Assembly (NCBI RefSeq): GCF_001590605.1
Contig: NZ_CP014504.1
Coordinates: 2,852,001-2,916,000 of the forward strand
From: Pedobacter cryoconitis
GTDB taxonomy: Bacteria; Bacteroidota; Bacteroidia; Sphingobacteriales; Sphingobacteriaceae
Reading direction: 5' to 3'
Length of the DNA: 64,000 bases
Shown: one piece after another, positions 34,659 through 43,057 of the stretch
How positions within the stretch are numbered: the first letter of the stretch is position 1
Layout: each line of letters opens with the position of its first letter
The notes under the pieces: generated by a model
What the model saw: only the letters and a program-made list of their open reading frames with translations
Database searches by the model: none
Told to the model about the DNA's origin: nothing
Made by a program: the position numbers and the translations under genes

Positions 34659-35086
34659 TGAACAAATCAAATAGAAGAAAATTTATCGGGACAGCTGCAG
34701 TTCTTGTTGCGGGAACCGCAGCAACAGCAATGCCCGTGATCTATGCAAATCATAACGAAATGAATAATAAAGAAGAATTTCCAGTAGTGCACCATGTTTT
34801 TTTCTGGTTGAAGAACCCTGCTTCAAAAGCAGATCGCGATCAGTTGGTTGCTGGTGTAAAAACGCTTTCAGCTATAGAAACAGTAAACCACCTTAAAGTT
34901 GGTATTGTAGCCAGTACAGAAAAACGTGATGTAGTGGATAACAGCTGGGCTGTCTCTGAACTGATTTTCTTTAAAGACCTGGCTGGACAAGCAGTTTACC
35001 AGACGCATCCGATACACCTGGAATTCATTAAAAATTGCAGCCACTTATGGGAAAAGGTTATTGTCTATGATGCTTTAGATGCCTGA
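34658..35086 (+). CDS. Dabb-domain (stress-responsive alpha/beta barrel) protein with a twin-arginine-like signal
   Basis: 142 residues. NRRKFIGTAAVLVAGTAATA at the N-terminus looks like a Tat or membrane-exporting signal (RRKFI). The rest is a single ferredoxin-like Dabb domain (VVHHVFFWLKNPASKADRDQLVAGVKTLSAI ... HPIHLEFIKNCSHLWEKVIVYD). Dabb proteins form dimeric barrels, a few of them enzymes. Tat export of one is uncommon. It is coupled by a one-base stop-start overlap to the EEP hydrolase, which suggests a shared periplasmic task. Confidence 0.85.
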   Translation: MNKSNRRKFIGTAAVLVAGTAATAMPVIYANHNEMNNKEEFPVVHHVFFWLKNPASKADRDQLVAGVKTLSAIETVNHLKVGIVASTEKRDVVDNSWAVSELIFFKDLAGQAVYQTHPIHLEFIKNCSHLWEKVIVYDALDA

Positions 35087-35097
35087 GAAATCTCAGG

Positions 35098-35712
35098 CTA
35101 CTGAAGTGCGATCCGGTAAGAACATCTCCGATCTCCGGAAACGATATGATCTAACCGGTTAATTTCCACTTTTTCTCCCAGGACGAACCGGAATACATTC
35201 AGCTCTCCAGAACAAAATCCCTGGCAGGAAGTTGCAGCAGCACAGATAGGACAATGATTTTCAACGAATAAATAGCCATCCCCATCCTTACTGTATTCAG
35301 CCATATATCCCTCCCGGCTTCTGATTTCTGTTAGCTTCGCAATCCTTTCTTCCAGCGTATCAAAAGCAGCTAATTCCAGCATATACTTATCTCTGCCTGT
35401 CTGCTCATTAGCATCCATTACACTTTGTAATGCATTATCCCCTAAAGTATTTCTGATCGTATTGATCAGCTTTACGGTAAGTTCAGCATGTGTATCGGGA
35501 AATTTTTCATGCCCTGAGGCTGTTAAACTAAAAAATTGCTTTGGTCTGCCTACCCCGCTGGATTCGTTCGTAGCTTCGATTAATCCTTCCTCCGTATATT
35601 TTAATAATTGTAGCCTCGCGCCTTCCTTTGTCATGCCAAGTTCTTGTGCAATTGCAGAAGCGGTTAAGGCACCACGGGTTTTAAGCAGCATCAGGAATCT
35701 GTTTGTCATCAT
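35098..35712 (-). CDS. SufR-like iron-sulfur winged-helix regulator
   Basis: 204 residues. An N-terminal winged helix (TASAIAQELGMTKEGARLQLLKYTEEGLIE, 17-46; VGRPKQFFSLT, 54-64) is followed by a C-terminal cysteine domain. Cys154, Cys157, Cys163, Cys167 and Cys197 lie in NHCPICAAATSCQGFCSGE and GDRRCSYRI. Cys154-x12-Cys167 reproduces the SufR cluster motif; one of the four SufR cysteines is not at its usual place. SufR-type proteins repress when carrying a [4Fe-4S] cluster. A SufR-box-like repeat lies just upstream. No suf operon is in the window. Confidence 0.85.
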   Translation of the reverse strand: MMTNRFLMLLKTRGALTASAIAQELGMTKEGARLQLLKYTEEGLIEATNESSGVGRPKQFFSLTASGHEKFPDTHAELTVKLINTIRNTLGDNALQSVMDANEQTGRDKYMLELAAFDTLEERIAKLTEIRSREGYMAEYSKDGDGYLFVENHCPICAAATSCQGFCSGELNVFRFVLGEKVEINRLDHIVSGDRRCSYRIALQ

Positions 35713-35720
35713 AAATTAAT

Positions 35721-35742
35721 AAAACAAGTGTTTAGTTGTTTT
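35721..35742. promoter_or_regulatory. SufR-box-like inverted repeat
   Basis: AAAACAA (35721-35727) and TTGTTTT (35736-35742) are perfect arms. The core CAAG-N6-GTTG (35725-35738) differs by one base from CAAC-N6-GTTG, the box described for cyanobacterial SufR. It lies 9 bases before the regulator's start and overlaps the -33 region of the plus-strand promoter. Confidence 0.55.
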
Positions 35743-35764
35743 ATTAACAAAAGTACTAACTTTG
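35736..35764 (+). promoter_or_regulatory. Plus-strand promoter toward DUF2480
   Basis: TTG (35736-35738), 18 bases, then TAACTTTG (35757-35764) fit the Bacteroidota -33/-7 pattern. The upstream element is inside the SufR-box-like repeat, so binding there should block this promoter. Confidence 0.5.
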
Positions 35765-36054
35765 CTGAACTTATTCATATTTTAAATCATAGTTATGCCT
35801 TTAAAATTACATACGATTATAGTCATCTCTTCTTCGGAAAAGCAGCCGGTATTTCTTGTTCCCTATTGGAACGTGCTGATGCGAAAAACTTCCTGCTTAT
35901 TTGCTGCTGCATCTGATTTTTCTTAAAAACCTTTAATTAAGCAATAAAAGGCCCTCATCAGTCTGTTTATTCTTCACCCTTAAAAAAATATTTTATGCGG
36001 GCAGGAATTGTTATGCCCAAAATAAAATGAAGCTGCCAACACAATCACAAACAA

Positions 36055-36564
36055 ATGGAACAAATTATTAATAAAGTAGAACTGAGTGGTATTGTTACGC
36101 TTGATCTGATTAATTACAAACCTCTCAAACAAGAATATATAGTTTTTGATCTTGTCCCCTATTTATTTCAGAAATACCTGTTAAAAGAGAAAGTATTCAG
36201 AGTAGACATGATCCAGATCAACTGGAGTCAGTTTACGGGAAAAGAAGTGGTTCTTTTTTGTTCAAATGATGCGATTGTCCCCTACTGGGCATATGTATAT
36301 ATCACTTCACTGCTCAAGCCTTTTACTAACAAAGTCTACTTTGCCAATCAGCAGGATCATACAGAGCTGATCTGGATGGAAAGAGTAAAAAATATAGACT
36401 ATAGCACATTCCATGAACAAAAAGTGGTGCTCAAAGCGAGTACTATAGTTCCTCCTGAAATCTATGTCTGCGCTGCAGGCTACCTGATGGAAAACGTGCA
36501 AAGCCTGATGTGGGGAGAAGCCGGCTCTCCTGTCATGATTTATAAAAAGAAAAAAAACTTATAA
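36055..36564 (+). CDS. DUF2480 family protein
   Basis: 169 residues. The opening NKVELSGIVTLDLINYKPLKQEYIVFDLVPYLFQKYLLKEKVFR, then INWSQFTGKEVVLFCSNDAIVPYWAYVYITSLLKPF, is the conserved DUF2480 pattern of Bacteroidota. There is no signal peptide and it is presumably cytoplasmic. Function is not established. Relatives are often found near SUF-type Fe-S assembly genes (from memory), which fits the SufR-like regulator divergently encoded here. About 100 bases separate it from the RND efflux operon on the same strand. Confidence 0.85.
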   Translation: MEQIINKVELSGIVTLDLINYKPLKQEYIVFDLVPYLFQKYLLKEKVFRVDMIQINWSQFTGKEVVLFCSNDAIVPYWAYVYITSLLKPFTNKVYFANQQDHTELIWMERVKNIDYSTFHEQKVVLKASTIVPPEIYVCAAGYLMENVQSLMWGEAGSPVMIYKKKKNL

Positions 36565-36669
36565 AAACCCCATAATGAAACCATCATGTGCAGCAGAACA
36601 CCAACCGAAATGAACAAAATCGCGTAGCACATGATAGCTTCATCTCCATTAAACAACAATTATATACTG

Positions 36670-37797
36670 ATGAAAACAACGCTAATTTACTCCTGCCTTT
36701 CAGCTTGCCTGATTTTATCTTCCTGCGGAAATTCTAAAAACCCGCAGCAGCAGGAGAATATACAAGAATTCCCCGTTTTATCCCTTACACCGCAAAAGGC
36801 TGATCTTTTTGCAGAATACCCAACCACACTGCAAGGCGAACAAACCGTAGAAATCCGTTCCAAAGTAGATGGTTACATAGAACAGGTCTATGTTTCGGAA
36901 GGTACAATAGTCAGTAAAGGGCAACCTTTATTTAAAATAGATGCCAATAGCTTCCAGCAGGAAATGAATAATAAAAATGCAGCCGTGCTTGCCGCTGCGG
37001 CTAACCTGGAAACTGCCAGCATTCAAACACAAAGGACAAAAGTACTGGTAGAAAAGAAAATTGTAAACTCCTTTGAGCTTACTTCTGCTAAAAATGCAGA
37101 GCAGGTAAAAAAAGCAGAGCTTAACCAGGCAAAAGCAGAGCTGTCGGCAGCGAAGTCCAAACTCGCTTATACCCATATTGTAAGTCCTATTAACGGGGTT
37201 GTAGGAAGTCTGCCTTATAAAATAGGCACCCTGGTGAGCAGTACCTCCGAAACTGCCTTAACCACTATTGCCAATACCAAGCAGATTTACGCTTACTTTT
37301 CTCTGAGCCAGCAGCAGTTAGGTGCATTCTTAAAGCAATACGATGGCCAGAAAGTCAATGAAAAGTTCAAACATATGCCACAGGTATCCCTATTGATGCA
37401 GGACGGTGAAATTTACAGCACAAAAGGTAAAATTGAAACACTGAGTGGTGTACTGAACGCTTCAACAGGGGCTGCAAATTTCAAAGCAGTATTTCCTAAT
37501 CCAGAAGGTAAGTTATGGAGTGGCGCAAGTGCGACTATCAGAATCCCAACCCAGTTAAACCATGCGATTATGGTACCTAAGTCCACAACATTCGAATTGC
37601 AGGGTAAATACTTTGTCTTTAAAGTTGACCAGAAAAACATCGTTCACCATACAGCAATTGAAATTATGGAGGCTGTCACAGACAAAAACTATGTGGTGAC
37701 CAAAGGACTGGCCGCAGGCGACCAGATCGTTACCGAAGGCCTGGGCAATTTAAAAGACGGTATGAAAATCAAACCCAATCCTTCAACCTCGAAATAA
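36670..37797 (+). CDS. RND efflux periplasmic adaptor (membrane fusion protein), lipoprotein
   Basis: 375 residues from the ATG at 36670. That start places the lipoprotein signal (CLSACLILSSC, Cys19) at the N-terminus; an earlier in-frame ATG at 36631 adds 13 residues. Typical order follows: lipoyl half-motif (TVEIRSKVDGYIEQVYVSEGTIVSKGQPLFKID), coiled coil (about 85-150), second lipoyl half (YTHIVSPINGVVGSLPYKIGTLV), beta-barrel and membrane-proximal domains. It joins the inner-membrane pump to the outer-membrane channel encoded next. Confidence 0.95.
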   Translation: MKTTLIYSCLSACLILSSCGNSKNPQQQENIQEFPVLSLTPQKADLFAEYPTTLQGEQTVEIRSKVDGYIEQVYVSEGTIVSKGQPLFKIDANSFQQEMNNKNAAVLAAAANLETASIQTQRTKVLVEKKIVNSFELTSAKNAEQVKKAELNQAKAELSAAKSKLAYTHIVSPINGVVGSLPYKIGTLVSSTSETALTTIANTKQIYAYFSLSQQQLGAFLKQYDGQKVNEKFKHMPQVSLLMQDGEIYSTKGKIETLSGVLNASTGAANFKAVFPNPEGKLWSGASATIRIPTQLNHAIMVPKSTTFELQGKYFVFKVDQKNIVHHTAIEIMEAVTDKNYVVTKGLAAGDQIVTEGLGNLKDGMKIKPNPSTSK

Positions 37798-37805
37798 GCA
37801 TAGAC

Positions 37806-40800
37806 ATGTTAAAGAAATTTATTGAAAACCCGGTATTGTCTACGGTCATATCGATCATTATAGTTATCCTGGGGATATTAGGATTAATGTCCTTGCCAAT
37901 TTCCCAATATCCAGATATTGCCCCGCCTACAGTTTCTGTAACGGCTGCTTATCAAGGTGCCAATGCCAATGTAGTGATGAAAAGCGTCATTATTCCACTA
38001 GAAGAGCAGATTAACGGGGTAGAGCACATGACTTACATGACTTCTACGGCAAGTAATAACGGAAGTGCGACGATTACCATCTTTTTTAAACAGGGAACGG
38101 ATCCTGATCAGGCAGCGATCAACGTACAAAACAGGGTAACTAAAGCAACCAGCTTACTACCTGAAGAGGTCATTAAAGCTGGGATCACAACCAGTAAAGA
38201 GCTGAGTAGTCAAGCCTATAGTTTTTTATTATTCAGCAGCAACCCCGCCTACGACCAGAAGTTCCTTGACAATTACCTGAGGATAAACATCATGCCTCAA
38301 ATGAAAAGGGTAAATGGTGTGGGAAGTACACAAATTTACGGCATGCAGGAATATTCCATGAGAATCTGGTTAAAACCTGATGCCATGGCAAATCAGGGCT
38401 TAATCCCCGATGATATTGTAGCGGCGTTAAGGGAACAGAATATTGAAGCTGCACCTGGTAAATTAGGAGAAAACAGCAATCAATCTGTCCAGTATACTTT
38501 AAAATATACCGGCCGTTTACAAGAAGTTAAACAGTTTGAAGACATCATTCTTCGCAGTGCTAAACAAGGTGGTTTGTTACGTCTTAAAGATGTAGCAGAC
38601 ATAGAATTCGGTGCACAGGATTATACCACTTCTTTGATCACGCAAGGAAAGGTTTCTTCTGGTGGTGCAATTAGCCAGACTTCTGGTGCGAATGCCAGAG
38701 AATTGATTATTGCCTGTGAAAATATTTTAAAAGAGGCTTCGAAAGATTTCCCTCCAGGGGTAACTTACCACACCTTTTTAAATGCTAACGATTTCCTTGA
38801 TGCTTCGATTGAGAAAGTAATTTCCACCCTTGCAGAAGCATTTATCCTGGTTTTTATTGTTGTATTTATCTTCCTTCAGGATTTAAGATCAACTTTAATT
38901 CCTGCTATTGCGGTACCGGTAGCCATTATTGGAACGTTCTTTTTCCTGAAGCTTTTTGGTTTCACGATCAACTTACTTACTTTATTCGCTTTAGTATTGG
39001 CGATTGGAATTGTGGTCGATGATGCGATTGTAGTTGTCGAAGCGGTACATGCGAAACTGGATCAGGGCGCAAAATCTGCTAAAAAAGCCACCATGCATGC
39101 GATGAGTGAAATCAGTGGTGCGATCATTTCGATCACCCTGATTATGTCGGCGGTATTCTTGCCTGTAACTTTTATTACAGGCTCCGCAGGAGTCTTTTAC
39201 AAGCAATTCGGACTAACACTTGCAGTGGCTATTGTAATCTCGGCGGTAAATGCTTTAACGCTAAGTCCTGCTTTATGTGCTATATTTTTGAAACCACACG
39301 TGCCAGAAGATCATAAGCGTCCAACTGGATTCTTACCTAAATTCTATGCAGGCTTTAATACTGCATTTGAAGCAGTGACCAATAAATACATTGGAGGGGT
39401 CCGGTTTTTGATCCGCAGAAAATGGATTTCTATAGCCGGGATCGCTGTATTTGCAGGTATATTTTATTTCCTGATCAAGACCACCCCTACAGGGTTTGTA
39501 CCGAATGAAGACAGTGGAGCTATTTTCGGAGATATTATTCTCCCTCCTGCTTCGACATTAAAACGTACAGAAGAAATCACCAATCTAGTAGATAGTATAG
39601 CCAGGTCTATACCTGAAGTAGAACTTTCTTCCAGGTTAGCAGGAATGGATTTAATTAATGGATTTGGTGGTTCTTATGGCGCATTATTTATCCGCCTGAA
39701 ACCATGGAAAGAAAGGAAAGGTAAAAATCAGGATGTGACCAGTATCGTCAATCAGTTGTTTGCCAAAACAGGCCATATTAAAGGTGCTAAGGTTATTTTC
39801 TTTGCTTCACCGACCTTACAGGGCTTTGGAAATAACAACGGTTTTGAAGTTCAGCTTCAGGACAAAACAGGTGGTAGTTATACAAATTTCTCGGAAAACA
39901 TAGGGAAGTTCATGGCTGCATTGAATCAGCGTCCGGAAATCATGTATGCAGCAACACCATTTAATATGGGCTTCCCTGAATTGGAAGTAAATGTAAATGT
40001 CGCTAAATGTAAAGATGCCGGCGTCAATGTAAAGACTGTATTGAATACACTTCAAGGATATTATGGTGGATTATATGCTTCAGATTTTAACAAATTTGGT
40101 AAGCAATACCGGGTAATGATACAATCTCATCCCGATTCCAGAGGTAAAGAAGCAGATATCAATAAGGTATTTGTAAGAACAGATAAAGGCGTAATGGCGC
40201 CTATTACAGAGTTCGTGACCCTTAAAAAGACTTATGGTCCTGAGTTTATCAACCGCTTTAACTTATTTACTTCTACTACAGTAACCGGGACACCTAAAAT
40301 AGGCTACAGCTCTGGAGATGCAATCAGGGCAATCAATGAAGTAGCTGCACAGACTTTGGGCCGTGGTTATTCCCATGAATTTTCCGGGCTAACTAAAGAA
40401 GAACTTTCCAGCGGCAGCCAGACGACCTTAATCTTTGCCCTGTGCTTAATTTTTATCTATTTTCTGCTGAGTGCACAGTATAAAAGTTATATCCTGCCTA
40501 TGGCCGTATTATTGTCCTTGCCGATTGGATTAGCAGGTGCATTTATCTTTGCTAAACTATTTGGAATAGATAACAATATCTTTTTGCAGATCAGTTTAAT
40601 CATGCTGATCGGATTGCTGGCCAAAAATGCGATTCTGATTGTCGAATTTGCACTGATGCACAGATTAAGCGGCAGAAGCATTACTCAATCGGCTATTTAT
40701 GGTGCAAAAGCAAGATTAAGACCAATCTTAATGACCTCCTTCGCTTTCATTTTCGGACTGATTCCATTAATGCTGGCCACAGGTGCAGGTGCATTGAGTA

Positions 40801-40982
40801 ATAAATCAATTGGAACAGCTGCTGTTGGCGGAATGCTGATAGGTACCCTGTTTGGCGTCTTTGTAATCCCTGTATTATTTATTCTTTTCCAGGCTTTACA
40901 CGAGAAAATATCAGGTGTACATCCGCCTAAGCATGAGCCTTCACCTCTTCCAGAATCATTTAATCATGTCGGGTTCAGCTGA
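37806..40982 (+). CDS. RND multidrug efflux permease, AcrB/HAE1 type
   Basis: 1058 residues with twelve transmembrane helices and two large periplasmic loops. The opening FIENPVLSTVISIIIVILGILGLMSLPISQYPDIAPP is that of HAE1 pumps. The proton-relay Asp405-Asp406 in GIVVDDAIVVVEAV and the lysine in GLLAKNAILIVEFA are intact, so it should be an active drug/proton antiporter. It begins 8 bases after the adaptor gene and is followed by the outer-membrane channel gene. Substrate cannot be predicted. Confidence 0.97.
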   Translation: MLKKFIENPVLSTVISIIIVILGILGLMSLPISQYPDIAPPTVSVTAAYQGANANVVMKSVIIPLEEQINGVEHMTYMTSTASNNGSATITIFFKQGTDPDQAAINVQNRVTKATSLLPEEVIKAGITTSKELSSQAYSFLLFSSNPAYDQKFLDNYLRINIMPQMKRVNGVGSTQIYGMQEYSMRIWLKPDAMANQGLIPDDIVAALREQNIEAAPGKLGENSNQSVQYTLKYTGRLQEVKQFEDIILRSAKQGGLLRLKDVADIEFGAQDYTTSLITQGKVSSGGAISQTSGANARELIIACENILKEASKDFPPGVTYHTFLNANDFLDASIEKVISTLAEAFILVFIVVFIFLQDLRSTLIPAIAVPVAIIGTFFFLKLFGFTINLLTLFALVLAIGIVVDDAIVVVEAVHAKLDQGAKSAKKATMHAMSEISGAIISITLIMSAVFLPVTFITGSAGVFYKQFGLTLAVAIVISAVNALTLSPALCAIFLKPHVPEDHKRPTGFLPKFYAGFNTAFEAVTNKYIGGVRFLIRRKWISIAGIAVFAGIFYFLIKTTPTGFVPNEDSGAIFGDIILPPASTLKRTEEITNLVDSIARSIPEVELSSRLAGMDLINGFGGSYGALFIRLKPWKERKGKNQDVTSIVNQLFAKTGHIKGAKVIFFASPTLQGFGNNNGFEVQLQDKTGGSYTNFSENIGKFMAALNQRPEIMYAATPFNMGFPELEVNVNVAKCKDAGVNVKTVLNTLQGYYGGLYASDFNKFGKQYRVMIQSHPDSRGKEADINKVFVRTDKGVMAPITEFVTLKKTYGPEFINRFNLFTSTTVTGTPKIGYSSGDAIRAINEVAAQTLGRGYSHEFSGLTKEELSSGSQTTLIFALCLIFIYFLLSAQYKSYILPMAVLLSLPIGLAGAFIFAKLFGIDNNIFLQISLIMLIGLLAKNAILIVEFALMHRLSGRSITQSAIYGAKARLRPILMTSFAFIFGLIPLMLATGAGALSNKSIGTAAVGGMLIGTLFGVFVIPVLFILFQALHEKISGVHPPKHEPSPLPESFNHVGFS

Positions 40983-41004
40983 CAAAGTAAAAACAGATCA
41001 ATAA

Positions 41005-42399
41005 ATGAAAAAAATATATCACTCTTTCCTGATTCCCCTAGTGATCGTTTCGGGCTTATGGAGTTCTTGTAAGGTAACCAGGCCTTATAGCAAACCCACA
41101 ATTTCTACTGCGCCGGCTTACCGTGATGCAGGTCTTTCAGATACAACAAATATGGCAGCTTTAAAGTGGTCAGCTATGTTCACTGATACCGTATTAAACC
41201 ATTTAATCTTACAAGGTTTACAAGCGAATTTTAATTTGAAGATCGCGATTGAGCGGATCAATGAGGCCAAGGCAAATTTAAGAAGGAGCAAAGCTGCTTT
41301 TTTACCTGAGGTTAATACCAATGTTTCGGTGAAGCAATCCAAGCTTGCCTATCCGCAAAGCTTTGGAATTTTCGACAATGCTACGCAGTATGATTTTGGT
41401 ATTACAACGGCCTGGGAAATTGATGTCTGGGGTAAATTAAGCAGTGCAAAACGGGCATCACTAGCAGAACTGCTGGCTTCTGATGCCGCTAAAAGAGCAA
41501 TACAGACGCAACTGATAGCCAACATTGCCAATTACTATTATGATTTGCTAACGCTGGACGAACAATTAGCTGTGACACAAAAAACGGCCTTAAACAGAAA
41601 AGCTGATGCAGAAGCCATTCAACTTCTTTTTGAAAGCTCTGTATTAAATGGAGTCGCAGTGGTACAAAGTGAAGCCAATTATTATGAGGCAGATCTGGCT
41701 ATTCCTGATATCGAGCAAAAAATCAAAGAAACAGAACATGCTTTAAGCGTTTTACTGGCCAGAACACCCGCGAAAATTGAAAGGACATCTTTGCAGCAGC
41801 AAAAACTGGATTATGATTTAAAGCCCGGCATTCCTGCTCAGTTGTTAGCGAACAGACCTGATGTACAACAGGCAGAGTATGTTTTCAGAGCCGCATTTGA
41901 GCGCACCAACGTGGCAAAAACCAATTTCTATCCTGCTTTAACCATTACCGCAGCAGGAGGTTTTTCCAGCCTTACCCTTAAGGAGTGGATTAATAGTGCT
42001 GGTTTATTTGCAAATATTGCTGGTGGCCTTACCCAACCTCTTTTCAACAGAGGTATCAATAAGGCGAAGTTAACAACTGCACAATCTCAGCAAAATCAGG
42101 CGCTGTATAATTTTGAATTATCTCTTTTAAAAGCAAGTCAAGAGGTATCCGATGCATTAGCTGTTTACCAGTCTGCCATACAAAAAGCTGGTAAGCGGCA
42201 AAAACAGTTAACCGCTTTAACGAAAGCGTTATCCTTTAATAAGGAACTGCTGAATTACAGTAAAAATACAAATTATACAGATGTTCTCACTGCTGAACAG
42301 AATCTGCTGACTGCAGAACTCAAAGGCATCAATGATCAGAGTCAGAAACTACATGCGGTGGTCAATTTATACCGCGCTTTAGGTGGTGGGTGGAATTAG
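41005..42399 (+). CDS. Outer-membrane efflux channel, TolC/NodT family lipoprotein
   Basis: 464 residues. The lipoprotein signal ends SGLWSSC (Cys22). Two duplicated TolC-type repeats hold the long coiled-coil helices (NHLILQGLQANFNLKIAIERINEAKANLRRSKAAFLPEVNTN; AFERTNVAKTNFYPALTITAAGGF). Third gene of the RND operon, 22 bases after the permease. It forms the exit duct. A terminator follows directly. Confidence 0.96.
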   Translation: MKKIYHSFLIPLVIVSGLWSSCKVTRPYSKPTISTAPAYRDAGLSDTTNMAALKWSAMFTDTVLNHLILQGLQANFNLKIAIERINEAKANLRRSKAAFLPEVNTNVSVKQSKLAYPQSFGIFDNATQYDFGITTAWEIDVWGKLSSAKRASLAELLASDAAKRAIQTQLIANIANYYYDLLTLDEQLAVTQKTALNRKADAEAIQLLFESSVLNGVAVVQSEANYYEADLAIPDIEQKIKETEHALSVLLARTPAKIERTSLQQQKLDYDLKPGIPAQLLANRPDVQQAEYVFRAAFERTNVAKTNFYPALTITAAGGFSSLTLKEWINSAGLFANIAGGLTQPLFNRGINKAKLTTAQSQQNQALYNFELSLLKASQEVSDALAVYQSAIQKAGKRQKQLTALTKALSFNKELLNYSKNTNYTDVLTAEQNLLTAELKGINDQSQKLHAVVNLYRALGGGWN

Positions 42400-42408
42400 G
42401 TTGTTCAG

Positions 42409-42457
42409 ACAGCTGCAAAGATTACTTTCGGGTAGTTTTTGCAGCCTGTTTTTTTTA
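42409..42457 (+). terminator. Terminator of the RND efflux operon
   Basis: GCTGCAAA (42412-42419) pairs with TTTGCAGC (42438-42445). The stem is extended inside by ATTAC/GTAGT and outside past a bulge, then T8. It lies right after the channel gene and before msrB. Confidence 0.8.
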
Positions 42458-42480
42458 ATTGTATTGCTTATCTTTATCCT

Positions 42481-42924
42481 ATGAACACGAATCCAATAAA
42501 TAACCCATACTATTCCAGAACGAACGGCACCAAATTAGAGGTTTCCAATACGGAATGGAAAAAGATACTGCCAGCTGATTTATACCATGTTGCAAGAGAG
42601 CAAGGTACTGAACGTGCATTTGCTGGAAAGTATTGGGATAGCGAAGAAATCGGTACTTATTATTGTGCGGTTTGCGGAAATGTGTTATTTAAATCTGATG
42701 CTAAATTTGCCAGCAGCTGTGGATGGCCGAGTTTCTTTGAAACCATTAAACCAAGCAGTGTAATTTATAAAGAAGATATCAGCTATGGCATGCGCAGAGT
42801 GGAAGTAACCTGTGGCCGTTGCGATTCTCACCTGGGACATATTTTCAATGACGGGCCAGCGCCAACGCATCAGAGATTTTGTATGAATTCTGTTTCACTT
42901 GAATTTGAGCCTGATCAGCAATAA
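42481..42924 (+). CDS. msrB: Peptide-methionine (R)-S-oxide reductase
   Basis: 147 residues from the ATG at 42481. An in-frame start at 42439 would sit inside the terminator and is rejected. Zinc-site cysteines appear in YYCAVCGNVLF and TCGRCDSHLGH. SSCGWPSFFETI and the catalytic cysteine in QRFCMNSVSLEF are also present. It reduces methionine-R-sulfoxide in proteins. No signal peptide, so probably cytoplasmic. Single-gene unit. Confidence 0.95.
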   Translation: MNTNPINNPYYSRTNGTKLEVSNTEWKKILPADLYHVAREQGTERAFAGKYWDSEEIGTYYCAVCGNVLFKSDAKFASSCGWPSFFETIKPSSVIYKEDISYGMRRVEVTCGRCDSHLGHIFNDGPAPTHQRFCMNSVSLEFEPDQQ

Positions 42925-43057
42925 AAGTAAACCTGATCAGCAGTATAACAAAACTGACCAGCAATAACTTTATACAGGACACAATCTTGTTACTATCCGG
43001 AGGATAAAACCTTTTATAGCTACCTTTAATTTAGATTTATTTATCAACCCTGAATTA

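Larger units (their letters stand above)
35713..36054. other. 342-base divergent region between the SufR-like and DUF2480 genes
   Basis: Near the left end are an inverted repeat and a plus-strand promoter, listed separately. Downstream lies a 43-codon frame (35795-35926) of unfamiliar sequence, then an AT-rich stretch with a weak GGGCA/TGCCC hairpin (36000-36019). No terminator separates the promoter from the DUF2480 gene, so a leader of about 280 nt is likely. Whether the 43-codon frame is translated cannot be told. Confidence 0.4.

Noticed and set aside
35728..35916. Plus-strand 62-codon frame in the DUF2480 leader
   Set aside because: It begins within the promoter/operator, before the predicted transcript start, and the product is not protein-like.
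36631..36669. Upstream start for the RND adaptor
   Set aside because: It would push the lipoprotein signal inward by 13 residues; the ATG at 36670 gives a standard lipoprotein.
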